Below, one piece after another: positions 26,650 to 34,588 of a stretch of 49,424 nt of DNA. The position numbers and the translations under genes are program-made. The notes beneath the pieces were generated by a model. That model searched no databases. It saw only the letters and a program-made list of their open reading frames with translations, and was not told the DNA's origin. Source of the stretch: a virus; IMG/VR virus record IMGVR_UViG_3300031787_000189, positions 1-49,424 of that record. One strand, given 5' to 3'. Each line of letters starts with the position of its first letter. Positions within the stretch are counted from its first letter, which is position 1.

Positions 26650-26792
26650 TGCCACAATTTTTAACTGACATACAGTTTGTAGCTACAAGTTCTATTGAAA
26701 CCCCAGAAAGTGGTTTTGTAACTTTATACTTAAAAACAGATGGATATATGTATGTAAAACTTTCTAACGGAACTGAATATAAATTAGGATAA
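26649..26792 (+). CDS. 47-residue mini-protein equal to a fibre N-terminal domain
   Basis: A short gene overlapping the previous stop by one base (TAATG) and ending six bases before the next start. The product, MPQFLTDIQFVATSSIETPE followed by SGFVTLYLKTDGYMYVKLSN and GTEYKLG, lines up with residues about 1-48 of the glycine-rich fibre next door (SLSFQTQSSTPGTPSSGFGA, LYASGSTGFFFKNSAGTNYP). It therefore looks like a stand-alone copy of that attachment domain. The open frame, coupled start and close spacing argue that it is translated. It could be a structural plug, an assembly decoy, or the remnant of a lost fibre. Confidence 0.68.
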   Translation: MPQFLTDIQFVATSSIETPESGFVTLYLKTDGYMYVKLSNGTEYKLG

Positions 26793-26798
26793 TTTGTT

Positions 26799-27887
26799 AT
26801 GAGTCAAATATTAAAAAGTTTATCTTTCCAAACCCAATCATCCACTCCAGGTACACCTTCCTCAGGATTTGGGGCATTATATGCTAGTGGTAGTACAGGA
26901 TTCTTTTTTAAAAACAGTGCTGGTACAAACTACCCACTTGAACCTCAAGCATCTGGTCCTGGTTATATCATAATAAATGAATATACAGGTTCAAATCCTG
27001 GAGGAGGAACTTTAACTTATACTTGGTTTAATAATAATCCAAATATAAAATATATTCAAGTTATTTGTGTAGGTGCTGGAGGTGGTGGTGGTGGTAATGG
27101 CAGAAGCGCAACAGCTCAAAACTTACTTGGAGGAGCAGGAGGAGGAGGTGGAGCCATAGCTTGGGGATTTTTTGATTCAGCATCATTAACTCAATCTAGT
27201 TACACTATTAGTGTTGGAGCTGGAGGAGCAGGTGGAAGTGGTGGTTCTGGCATTACAGGTGGTGCTGGAAGAGCAGGTGAGTATACAACTTTTGGTGGGA
27301 ATATGGTGAGTGCTAGTGGTGGAAGAGGTGGAGATACCGGAGGTAATTTAGCTGTAGCTACTATATTTGGTGGAGCAGGAGGATTAGCCACAGATTGTAG
27401 ACCTGGCCCTGGATTTGCTATTCCTGGAGGAAATGGTGCTAATACTAGTCGTACAGTAAATGCTGGAACACCTACATCTATTTTTTCAACTCCTTTATCT
27501 CCTTCTGGTTCAGCTGGAGGAGGAGGAGGTTCAGGATATAGTAGTACACTTAATTTAGGATTATCTGGTTCTTTAGGTGCTAGTGGATTTCAATGGAATA
27601 CTTTAATTTCTAATAATTCAACATCTGCTAACTCAGGATCAAATAATTTAGTAACAGCTACTGTTTTATTGCAATTTACTAGTAGTGTATTCACAACAAC
27701 ATATGGTTTAGGTGGAGGAGGAAATGGTCCTATTTCAGCTTCAGCTGTTAGTGTAGCTGGAGGAAATGGAGGGCTTTTTGGAGCAGGAGGAGGAGGATCC
27801 AGTGGTATTGTTACATCTTCAATCACAGCAGCCCAACCAGGAGGAAGTGGATCCTCAGGTTTATGTTTAATAGCGGAATATTATTAA
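26799..27887 (+). CDS. Glycine-rich adhesin-type fibre protein 1
   Basis: A 362-residue protein. The N-terminal attachment domain (about 1-50, with TPSSGFGALYASGS) is followed by a segment KYIQVICVGAGGGGGGNG and many Gly-rich stretches (GGAGGGGG, GAGGAGGSGGSG, GGAGRAGE, 'AGGGGGSGYSS'), then a hydrophobic end SSGLCLIAEYY. Glycine-rich motifs of this kind form polyglycine-II helices in the T-even gp38 adhesin, which caps the distal fibre; here similarity is in composition, not demonstrated homology. It has a tandem paralogue at 27911. Probable distal receptor-binding protein. Confidence 0.78.
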   Translation: MSQILKSLSFQTQSSTPGTPSSGFGALYASGSTGFFFKNSAGTNYPLEPQASGPGYIIINEYTGSNPGGGTLTYTWFNNNPNIKYIQVICVGAGGGGGGNGRSATAQNLLGGAGGGGGAIAWGFFDSASLTQSSYTISVGAGGAGGSGGSGITGGAGRAGEYTTFGGNMVSASGGRGGDTGGNLAVATIFGGAGGLATDCRPGPGFAIPGGNGANTSRTVNAGTPTSIFSTPLSPSGSAGGGGGSGYSSTLNLGLSGSLGASGFQWNTLISNNSTSANSGSNNLVTATVLLQFTSSVFTTTYGLGGGGNGPISASAVSVAGGNGGLFGAGGGGSSGIVTSSITAAQPGGSGSSGLCLIAEYY

Positions 27888-27897
27888 TATTTATTAA
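27888..27897 (+). promoter_or_regulatory. TATTTATTAA motif, 23 bases before GTG 27911
   Basis: Variant of the recurrent motif inside a 9-bp AT-only inverted repeat (TTATTAATA / TATTAATAA, 27881-27900). Its spacing supports the GTG at 27911 as the start of the following gene. Confidence 0.55.
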
Positions 27898-27910
27898 TAA
27901 AATATTAGTT

Positions 27911-28987
27911 GTGAAAATTCTTAACACACTTTTAGCTGTCACTCATTCAACAAATCCTACACCATCATCTGGGTTTGGAAGTATATATGCTAGTGGAAGT
28001 TTACTTTATCTAACCAGTTCTATAGGTATTGTTAATTTAACTAATGCTATTACAAGTAACGGTTCTAGTAGTTTTACCTTATATACCAGCTCAGGAACTT
28101 ACACTTACCCTACAGGCTCAGGTATACAATATATAAAAGTAGTATGTGCTGGTGGTGGAGGTGGGGGTGGTGGTGGGCGATTAGGTGTAGCTAACTCCAA
28201 CAGAGCTGGAGGAGGAGGAGGAGCGGGTGGTAATATAAACATAGCTTATTTTTCTTCATCTTCATTAACAACAGGTAGTTATACTGTAACTGTAGGAGCA
28301 GGAGGAAGTGGAGGAGCAGGAAGGTCTGGATCTATTACTTTTACAGGCGGAGATGGAAATGTTGGAGCAGACAGTACATTCGCCTCAGGTTCAACAGTTC
28401 TTTTAAGAGGTGTAGGTGGCCCATTTGGTACAGGTGGATCCACAACCCCTGGCCTTGCAGGTACTAATGTAGCTCCTACATCCCCTACAGTCCCTAACCC
28501 ATACCCTCCCTTTTATTATTCAGGAGTTAATGGTGCTGCAGGAACAACAACTACAGGTGCTAGCGCAGGTAGTGCTTTTAATGGTTCTAGATTATTAGCT
28601 GGTGGAGGTGGAGGAGGAGGAATAACAAATGCTAATGTTTCTGGAAGTGGTGGATCTGGCTCAGCAATCTATAATTATACTTCTTTAATACAATCTGGGT
28701 CTCCAGGAATAGCACCTGGTGGGGTTGGACAGAATGGAGCTCCTGTTATTGATATAAGCCATTTACTTTCCTATAGTGGTAGCAATTTAATTTTTGGTGC
28801 CTCTATTGGAACTGGAGGACATGGTGGCGCAGGAGGAAGACCTTCTCCAGCTGTTTCAGCTGGTAATGGAGGATCTGGAAGTATGGCTGCTGGTGGTGGT
28901 GGAGGAGGAGCTACTATTGTCGGCGCTGTAAGTGGAAGAGGTGGTCCTGGTGGAAATGGTTTTGTTTTAATTTTTGAATATTATTAA
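27911..28987 (+). CDS. Glycine-rich adhesin-type fibre protein 2
   Basis: Tandem paralogue of the preceding gene. The start is set at GTG 27911 rather than the longer frame from 27863: the shorter product, (M)KILNTLLAVTHSTNPTPSSG, aligns with the paralogue's MSQILKSLSFQTQSSTPGTP, and a promoter motif lies 23 bases upstream, inside the longer frame. The 358-residue protein has the same order: attachment domain with SSGFGSIYASGS, IQYIKVVCAGGGGGGGGG, numerous Gly-rich segments, and the hydrophobic end GNGFVLIFEYY. The glycine blocks differ in length and spacing from the paralogue, so specificity may differ. Confidence 0.78.
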   Translation: MKILNTLLAVTHSTNPTPSSGFGSIYASGSLLYLTSSIGIVNLTNAITSNGSSSFTLYTSSGTYTYPTGSGIQYIKVVCAGGGGGGGGGRLGVANSNRAGGGGGAGGNINIAYFSSSSLTTGSYTVTVGAGGSGGAGRSGSITFTGGDGNVGADSTFASGSTVLLRGVGGPFGTGGSTTPGLAGTNVAPTSPTVPNPYPPFYYSGVNGAAGTTTTGASAGSAFNGSRLLAGGGGGGGITNANVSGSGGSGSAIYNYTSLIQSGSPGIAPGGVGQNGAPVIDISHLLSYSGSNLIFGASIGTGGHGGAGGRPSPAVSAGNGGSGSMAAGGGGGGATIVGAVSGRGGPGGNGFVLIFEYY

Positions 28988-29000
28988 AAAATAAATTAAT

Positions 29001-29207
29001 ATGGCTAGATGGGCAATAATAAAATCAAATTATGTAATTGATATTATAATATGGGATGGTAATACTCCTTATCAATACCCTGGAGATCATGATTTAATGA
29101 TAGAAGATACTACTGAGATAGTAGGCTATGGAGACTGGTATGAAGCATCAGAAGGAATATTCTACAGTCCTCTTTCAACACCCCCAGATTTTCCTCCAAC
29201 TCCTTAA
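29001..29207 (+). CDS. Small fibre-associated protein
   Basis: A 68-residue protein, MARWAIIKSNYVIDIIIWDG with NTPYQYPGDHDLM and a Pro-rich end DFPPTP. The pattern (short strand 'YAIIKxNxVxNxIxWDG', a central DL/MI, a final GxWY) resembles small proteins commonly encoded right after phage fibre genes. Some may act in fibre assembly, but this is not established. It sits 13 bases after the second glycine-rich fibre and before a promoter motif, which supports its assignment to that fibre unit. Confidence 0.65.
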   Translation: MARWAIIKSNYVIDIIIWDGNTPYQYPGDHDLMIEDTTEIVGYGDWYEASEGIFYSPLSTPPDFPPTP

Positions 29208-29208
29208 A

Positions 29209-29217
29209 TATTTATAA
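29209..29217 (+). promoter_or_regulatory. TATTTATAA motif, 22 bases before ATG 29231
   Basis: Exact motif at the standard 22-base spacing. Confidence 0.6.
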
Positions 29218-29230
29218 TTAAAACTATACA

Positions 29231-31156
29231 ATGGCATTAGTAACAAGAGCAGGTAAAGGATCCAAACTCAGCTCAGCTGAGATGGATAGTAATTTATTAT
29301 ACTTAGCAACTACTTTATCAGGATCAGGAGCTGGAGCAATTATATCTGTGACAGGATCAACAATTCAAGCCCCTAATACTTCCATTACAGGATCATTTTT
29401 TGTGGGTGATGGTAGTAAATTAACAAACATTACTGCTTCTTCAATTGCCCCAGGAAATGTAGCTGCAGCTGGTTCTAACACTTATATTCAATATAATAAC
29501 AACGGTATATTAGGAGCAGAAGCTGCTTTTACATATAATGCTAGTACTAATACTTTAACTACAACTAATATTGTAGCTAATGATATACAAGTAGCCAAAG
29601 CAATTGATACTAGTAATGGTTATTTACTTGATGGAAATGACATAACAGCTGTTGATTGGAAAAATAGAGCACTAAAATATACCGGTGGTGATACAGCAGT
29701 AGATTGGACTACAAACAATAGACTTATTTTAAGTAGTTCTCAAATGGTTATGAAAGGATTAGCTAATACTAACCAAGGTAATGTTATATCTATAGACCCT
29801 TCAACAGGTAGACTTTATTATATGTCTACTTCTTCAATTTCTATTACTTTTTCTCCTTCTTCACCTATTAATTCTATTCAGTTTAATAGTGCTAGTGTAT
29901 TTAAAGGTGACAGTTCATTTACTTTTAACGCTTCTACTTTAAGTCTTTCCCAAGGTCAAAACGCTACAGCTTCAGGTAATTATTCTCATGCTGAAGGTAG
30001 TACCACTGTAGCTTTAGGTAATAACTCTCATGCTGAAGGATTTGTGACTGTAGCGACCGGAGATTCTTCTCACGCTGAAGGAGCATATGTATCTGCCTCA
30101 GGAGGTTATTCTCACGCTGAAGGATATTTAACTATATCTAGAGGTACTTTTTCTCACGCTGAAGGAGGAAGTACAGTATCATCAGGTTCTTATTCTCACG
30201 CTGAAGGTGAAGGTTCTATATCTAGAGGCAATTATTCTCATGCTGAGGGATATTACACTTTAGCCTCAGGAAGCCATTCTCATGCTGAAGGTAATACCAC
30301 TATAGCTTTAGGTTCTAATTCTCACGCTGAAGGAATTGGTACTATAGCTACTAAAAATGGAGCCCACGCTGAAGGATTCTACACTACAGCTAGTGGTTTT
30401 CAGTCCCATGCTGAAGGTCAAGAAACTGAAGCTAAGGGCTCTGTTTCTCATGCTGAAGGTTATTTAACTCTAGCAAACCAAGCCTATTCTCATGCTGAAG
30501 GATGGGATACTGAAGCTAATGGATATGCTTCCCACACTGAAGGATATCTTACTTACACTGGAGGTAGTCACTCTCATGCTGAAGGTGAAAGTACACAAGC
30601 AAATGGAAATGCTTCTCATGCTGAAGGAAGTGGATCTGCAGCCACAGGTGCTGGTTCTCACGCTGAAGGTTCAATTTCAAATGCTGTAGGTGAATTTTCA
30701 CACGCAGAAGGTTTTGATACTTATGCTAATGGAATCTATTCTCATGCTGAAGGAGCAGGTACTACCGCTGATGGATTAGGATCACATGCTGAAGGTAATT
30801 CAACTATAGCTACAGGAGAATATTCACATGCTGAAGGTTTTAATACAATTGCACTTGGTGATTATTCCTACGCCGGAGGAATTTACACTATAGCATCAGG
30901 CTCAGGCCAAACAGTAGTAGGTGAATATAATACTCATGGTGATACAACAAGTTATTTTATTGTTGGATCAGGAACAACTGTAACTCGCAAAGATGCATTT
31001 AAAGTAACAAATAATTCTTCTATCATAGTAGCCACTCAAAGTGCCGCCCCCGGATGGACAGGTAAAGAAGGAGAAATAGTTCCTGTTAAAAATGGAGGAA
31101 GCTATTTCATTTATGTCTATATTGGTGGAACATGGAGATCATCTTCATTAACTTAA
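29231..31156 (+). CDS. Long tail fibre with 21 SHAEG repeats
   Basis: A 641-residue protein. The N-terminus MALVTRAGKGSKLSSAEMDS resembles the start of the fibre at 8631 in style. It is followed by a shared module with SNGYLLDGNDITAVDWKNRA (compare 8631 and 17169), then 21 SHAEG-type repeats plus one SYAGG unit (about residues 244-558). The cap SGQTVVGEYNTHGDTTSYFI and the C-terminal domain ending YVYIGGTWRSSSLT are close relatives of the fibre at 9982, although the two genes lie 19 kb apart. It is a YadA-head-like solenoid fibre, the longest repeat array in the window, and closes the fibre locus. Confidence 0.83.
   Translation: MALVTRAGKGSKLSSAEMDSNLLYLATTLSGSGAGAIISVTGSTIQAPNTSITGSFFVGDGSKLTNITASSIAPGNVAAAGSNTYIQYNNNGILGAEAAFTYNASTNTLTTTNIVANDIQVAKAIDTSNGYLLDGNDITAVDWKNRALKYTGGDTAVDWTTNNRLILSSSQMVMKGLANTNQGNVISIDPSTGRLYYMSTSSISITFSPSSPINSIQFNSASVFKGDSSFTFNASTLSLSQGQNATASGNYSHAEGSTTVALGNNSHAEGFVTVATGDSSHAEGAYVSASGGYSHAEGYLTISRGTFSHAEGGSTVSSGSYSHAEGEGSISRGNYSHAEGYYTLASGSHSHAEGNTTIALGSNSHAEGIGTIATKNGAHAEGFYTTASGFQSHAEGQETEAKGSVSHAEGYLTLANQAYSHAEGWDTEANGYASHTEGYLTYTGGSHSHAEGESTQANGNASHAEGSGSAATGAGSHAEGSISNAVGEFSHAEGFDTYANGIYSHAEGAGTTADGLGSHAEGNSTIATGEYSHAEGFNTIALGDYSYAGGIYTIASGSGQTVVGEYNTHGDTTSYFIVGSGTTVTRKDAFKVTNNSSIIVATQSAAPGWTGKEGEIVPVKNGGSYFIYVYIGGTWRSSSLT
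29961..30900 (+). repeat. 42-bp coding repeats (SHAEG), about 22 units
   Basis: Tandem in-frame 42-base units with recurring core TCTCA[CT]GCTGAAGG; one unit encodes AHAEG, one SHTEG and the last SYAGG. Boundaries approximate. Confidence 0.88.
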
Positions 31157-31179
31157 TAAATAAAAAATAAAAATAAAAA

Positions 31180-31428
31180 ATGGAAACAAAAGTTTTAACC
31201 CAAGAAGAGATTACACAATTAAAAGCAGTTCAACAAGAAAGATATTCTATAGTTGACAAATTTGGTACTATTGAAATTCAATTTCAAGAATTAGAATCTA
31301 CAAAACAAAAACTAAAACTTGAATATGAAAAACTAAAACAAAAAGAAGATGTTTTAGGTAAACAATTACAAGCAAAATACGGTGATGGTACTATTAATTT
31401 AGAAAAAGGAGAATTTATAAGCGCTTAG
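31180..31428 (+). CDS. Small coiled-coil protein
   Basis: An 82-residue protein. Residues 5-65 form a clear heptad-type helix rich in Gln/Glu/Lys/Leu (LTQEEITQLKAVQQERYSIV, 'LKLEYEKLKQKEDVLGKQL'), then a short tail YGDGTINLEKGEF. Similar short coiled-coil proteins precede or follow sheath genes in marine T4-like phages, to my recollection. It lies between the last fibre and the sheath gene. Role unknown; chaperone or internal virion protein are possibilities. Confidence 0.65.
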   Translation: METKVLTQEEITQLKAVQQERYSIVDKFGTIEIQFQELESTKQKLKLEYEKLKQKEDVLGKQLQAKYGDGTINLEKGEFISA

Positions 31429-31445
31429 TTTTTCGAAACTTTTCA
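31427..31445 (+). terminator. Weak hairpin terminator candidate
   Basis: AGTTT / AAACT stem closed by a TTCG tetraloop (31427-31440) and followed by TTTTC. The stem is only 5 bp and AT-rich, so termination would be inefficient. Confidence 0.35.
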
Positions 31446-31448
31446 AGA

Positions 31449-31458
31449 TATTTATCAA
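31449..31458 (+). promoter_or_regulatory. TATTTATCAA motif, 50 bases before ATG 31499
   Basis: Variant motif in the 70-base gap before the sheath gene, at the longest spacing in the set for a motif immediately preceding a gene. Confidence 0.45.
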
Positions 31459-31498
31459 CAAACCCCAATTAAAAAATAAATTTAATTAAACAAATAAC

Positions 31499-33211
31499 AT
31501 GGCAGAAATTTTATTATCCCCAGGTGTTTTATCAAGAGAGATAGACACCTCATTTATAGCAGAACAGCCACCACAAATTGGTGCTGCTATTATAGGCCCT
31601 ACAGTTAAAGGTCCTGTTGGTATTCCTGTAACTGTTACTTCATATACTGACTTTGTTAGTCGTTTTGGTGATGTAGAAGTTGTAGCAGGTACTGGATCAT
31701 TTTCGTATTTTACTTCAATCACAGCTTACAACTATTTTCAAAATGGAGGCGAAACATTATTAGTAACCCGTGTAGTATCAGGTGCTTACGCTCCTGCATC
31801 CGCTTCAATTTTAGGTAGTGGTTCTGTAGTAGCGTTTACTTTAGCTACTATTTCTGAAGGTGCTAATATGAACACTACAGGTGGTGTAGATAGCAATGGA
31901 GCTTTTGCTACAGCTTCAGTTCATAGTGTTCGTTTCCAGATTGTATCACCAAATACATCTTCCGGTACATTTAACTTATACATCCGTAGAGGTGATGATG
32001 ATAATAGAAACCCAGCTATCCTAGAAACTTATACTGGATTATCAATGGATCCATTATCTGAAAACTATGTAGCAAGAAAAATTGGTGATTACAGATTCAC
32101 TCAAACAACTTTAGATGGTGAAGATACTTTACAAATCTCAGGTACATATCCTAATAGATCAAGATATGTAAGAGTAGCTTCTGTAGTAAGCCCTACCCCA
32201 CAATATTTAGTAGGAGGTGTTCCAGCTAGTACAGCTTATAGAAATTCTATTCCTGTATCTACTGGTGCTAATTCAACTGGATCATTTAATGGTGGTGCTG
32301 GCTCATTAATAGCTGGTGCTAAGTTTTATGATCAAATTACACCTAATAATATTCAAGGTGTTAATGCTGATAGCTACACAGCTTCAATTAATTTATTAGC
32401 TAGTACTAATGATTATCAATTTAATGTATTGATAACTCCTGGTTTAAATTATGTTGATCATGAAGCCACAATGAGTGCTATTCTTACAAACACTGAAAAT
32501 AGAGGTGATAGTGTATATGTAATGGATTTAGGTAATTATAGCGCCTCAGCAGCTGATGTTATTAACGCTGCCGTTGATATAGATTCATCTTATGGTGCTG
32601 CTTACTACCCATGGTTACAAACACTTGACCCAGGCACTGGACAGTATGTATTTGTACCTGCTTCTACAATGATCCCAGCAGTTTATGCTTTCAATGATAG
32701 TGTAGCTGAACCATGGTTTGCTCCAGCCGGTATCAACAGAGGTGGATTAGGAAATGTAATCAGAGCTGCTTCTAAATTATCACAATCAACTCGTGATAAT
32801 CTATACCAAGGTAAAGTTAATCCAATCGCTACATTCCCTGGTCAAGGTGTTGTAGTATATGGTCAGAAAACCTTACAAACTAAAGCTTCTGCTCTTGATC
32901 GCATTAACGTTCGTCGTTTGATGATTGCACTTAAAGGATATATTGGTCAAATTGCTAACACATTAGTATTCCAGCAAAACAATGCTGCTACAAGAAATGC
33001 ATTCTTAGCCCAAGTAAATCCATACCTTGAGTCAGTTCAACAAAGACAAGGTTTATATGCGTTCAAAGTTGTAATGGATGATGCTATTAACAACGCTGCT
33101 GTAATTGACAGAAACGAGTTAGTAGGTCAAATTTACTTACAACCAACTAAGACAGCTGAATTTATTTACTTGAACTTCACCCTTACTCCAACAGGTGCTG
33201 TTTTCCCATAA
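31499..33211 (+). CDS. 18: Contractile tail sheath protein, gp18-like
   Basis: Sheath subunit that contracts to drive the tube through the cell envelope. The 570-residue length is near T4's 659. Family marks: the N-terminus LLSPGVLSREIDTSFIA, the strand 'GAAIIGPTVKGPVGIPVTVT', the Ala/Ser-rich variable domain (about 85-280), and the conserved C-terminal half with 'WFAPAGINRGGLGNVIRAAS', 'NPIATFPGQGVVVYGQKTL', LDRINVRRLMIALKGYI and a final strand near IYLQPTKTAEFI. Codon use in the C-terminal half resembles the capsid gene, consistent with high expression. It is followed by the tube gene, the normal T4-like order. Confidence 0.95.
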   Translation: MAEILLSPGVLSREIDTSFIAEQPPQIGAAIIGPTVKGPVGIPVTVTSYTDFVSRFGDVEVVAGTGSFSYFTSITAYNYFQNGGETLLVTRVVSGAYAPASASILGSGSVVAFTLATISEGANMNTTGGVDSNGAFATASVHSVRFQIVSPNTSSGTFNLYIRRGDDDNRNPAILETYTGLSMDPLSENYVARKIGDYRFTQTTLDGEDTLQISGTYPNRSRYVRVASVVSPTPQYLVGGVPASTAYRNSIPVSTGANSTGSFNGGAGSLIAGAKFYDQITPNNIQGVNADSYTASINLLASTNDYQFNVLITPGLNYVDHEATMSAILTNTENRGDSVYVMDLGNYSASAADVINAAVDIDSSYGAAYYPWLQTLDPGTGQYVFVPASTMIPAVYAFNDSVAEPWFAPAGINRGGLGNVIRAASKLSQSTRDNLYQGKVNPIATFPGQGVVVYGQKTLQTKASALDRINVRRLMIALKGYIGQIANTLVFQQNNAATRNAFLAQVNPYLESVQQRQGLYAFKVVMDDAINNAAVIDRNELVGQIYLQPTKTAEFIYLNFTLTPTGAVFP

Positions 33212-33231
33212 TAAAAGGTTAACTGTTTAAA

Positions 33232-33241
33232 TATTTATTAA
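33232..33241 (+). promoter_or_regulatory. TATTTATTAA motif, 30 bases before ATG 33262
   Basis: Variant motif in the sheath-tube gap. Confidence 0.5.
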
Positions 33242-33261
33242 CAAATAAAAACTAAAAGAAA

Positions 33262-33750
33262 ATGGCAATTATAGATAACAATGAAATGTTTTTTACAGCA
33301 TTTGAACCTAAACAGGCTAACCGATTTATCCTGTATATGGATGGTGTACCAACATGGATGATCAAAGGAGTAAGCGCAATTAACTTAACTCAAGGTGAAG
33401 TAGTATTAAACCACATTAACGTTTTACGTAAAGTTAAAGGTAAAACAGTTTGGGGTGATGTAACTATGACACTTCATGATCCAATTTCACCATCAGGTGC
33501 TCAAGTAATTATGGAATGGGTTCGCTTATCACATGAATCAGTAACAGGTAGAGATGGATACTCTGACTTCTATAAGAAGGATTTAACTATCAATGCTCTG
33601 GGTCCTGTAGGTGACGTGGTAGCAGAATGGGTGCTTAAAGGCGCATTTGTAAAAGATGCTAACTTTGGTGAATATAACTGGGATACTGAAAATACCGCTA
33701 TAAACATCACAATGACATTAGCAATGGATTACGCCGTGTTAAACTATTAA
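33262..33750 (+). CDS. 19: Tail tube protein, gp19-like
   Basis: Hexameric rings of this protein form the inner tube inside the sheath. The 162-residue length matches T4 gp19 (163). Typical segments: 'FEPKQANRFILYMDGVPTWM' (about 14-33), VVLNHINVLRKVKGK, 'WGDVTMTLHDPISPSGAQ', a W-V-R helix EWVRLSHESVTGRDGY, and the C-terminal strands ending ITMTLAMDYAVLNY. The gene follows the sheath and is ended by a strong terminator. Confidence 0.94.
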   Translation: MAIIDNNEMFFTAFEPKQANRFILYMDGVPTWMIKGVSAINLTQGEVVLNHINVLRKVKGKTVWGDVTMTLHDPISPSGAQVIMEWVRLSHESVTGRDGYSDFYKKDLTINALGPVGDVVAEWVLKGAFVKDANFGEYNWDTENTAINITMTLAMDYAVLNY

Positions 33751-33763
33751 AAGTTAAACCCAA

Positions 33764-33772
33764 TATTTATAA
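33764..33772 (+). promoter_or_regulatory. TATTTATAA motif upstream of a terminator
   Basis: Exact motif lying between the gp19 stop and the gp19 terminator, with no start codon nearby. It is an exception to the motif-then-gene pattern and weakens a simple promoter reading for this copy. Confidence 0.25.
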
Positions 33773-33775
33773 AAA

Positions 33776-33807
33776 GAGCTCGCATTTTTTGCGAGCTTCT
33801 TTTTTTC
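33776..33807 (+). terminator. Intrinsic terminator after the tube gene
   Basis: Perfect 8-bp stem AGCTCGCA (33777-33784) / TGCGAGCT (33790-33797) with a 5-T loop, followed by a run of seven T. Confidence 0.86.
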
Positions 33808-33812
33808 TTATA

Positions 33813-33821
33813 TATTTATAT
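33813..33821 (+). promoter_or_regulatory. TATTTATAT motif, 41 bases before ATG 33854
   Basis: Near-exact motif immediately after the tube terminator; candidate promoter for the baseplate-chaperone and tape-measure group. Confidence 0.5.
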
Positions 33822-33853
33822 ACAACAAATAAAATGTTATAACAAAATTATCT

Positions 33854-34588
33854 ATGGAAAACAAATTTAGTATGCCAACAGAGATGGTTGAATTACCATC
33901 TAAAGGTCTAATCTACCCAGAAACAAGTCCTCTCTCAAGTGGTAAAGTTGAAATGAAATATATGACAGCACGTGAAGAAGACATTTTGACAAACCAATCA
34001 TATATTCAAAAAGGAACAGTATTAGATGAATTAATTAAATCTCTTATTGTCACACCTAATGTAAAATATGAAGATTTAGTTGTGGGTGATAAAAATGCTT
34101 TATTAGTAGCTGCTCGTATTTTAGGATATGGTAAAGATTATACATTTACCTATGGTGGTGAAGAACAAATAATTGACTTATCTACTGTTGAAAATAAACC
34201 TTTACTTGAACATTTATATACTCAAGGTAAAAACGAATTTGAATATACTCTTCCTTCAACTGGTGTTAAAATCACTTTTAAACTTCTAACAGGAGCTGAT
34301 GAAAAGAAAATTAATGCTGAATTAGAAGGTTTAAAGAAAATAAATAAAAACGCCTCACCTGAATTATCAACTCGTTTAAAACACATGATTACTTCAGTTG
34401 AAGGTAATTCAGAACCTAAAGCTATTAGAGAGTTTGTTGACAATCATTTCCTAGCTCGTGACTCCAGAGCGTTTAGGGAGTATGTAAAGGAGGTACAGCC
34501 AGACGTTGATCTGACCTTTTTTCCCGAAGGAAGCAACACAAAAATTGACGTTCCAATTAGACTTAGCTTTTTTTGGCCTGACCTCTGA
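33854..34588 (+). CDS. 26: Baseplate hub/tail assembly protein, gp26-like
   Basis: A 244-residue protein of the T4 baseplate (gp26-like) family. Marks: MVELPSKGLIYPETSPLSSG (about 10-29), MKYMTAREEDILTNQSYI (about 34-51), 'LLTGADEKKINAE', and the C-terminal strand IDVPIRLSFFWPDL. In other T4-likes this protein also ends in an FFWPD-type sequence, as I recall. T4 gp26 is a hub-assembly factor encoded next to gene 51 and near the tape-measure gene 29. Here the ORF overlaps the following ORF by 44 bases in the +1 frame and precedes the tape measure, an arrangement of tail assembly chaperones (see frameshift site). Confidence 0.75.
   Translation: MENKFSMPTEMVELPSKGLIYPETSPLSSGKVEMKYMTAREEDILTNQSYIQKGTVLDELIKSLIVTPNVKYEDLVVGDKNALLVAARILGYGKDYTFTYGGEEQIIDLSTVENKPLLEHLYTQGKNEFEYTLPSTGVKITFKLLTGADEKKINAELEGLKKINKNASPELSTRLKHMITSVEGNSEPKAIREFVDNHFLARDSRAFREYVKEVQPDVDLTFFPEGSNTKIDVPIRLSFFWPDL

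Noticed and set aside
9982-30900. SHAEG arrays considered as CRISPR or other non-coding repeats
   Set aside because: The repeats are in frame inside long coding regions, the period is 42 bases with variable positions following codon logic, and no cas genes are present.
8631-31156. Diversity-generating retroelement acting on the fibres
   Set aside because: No reverse transcriptase is encoded in the window and no template/variable repeat pair with adenine-specific differences was seen. It could still lie outside the window.
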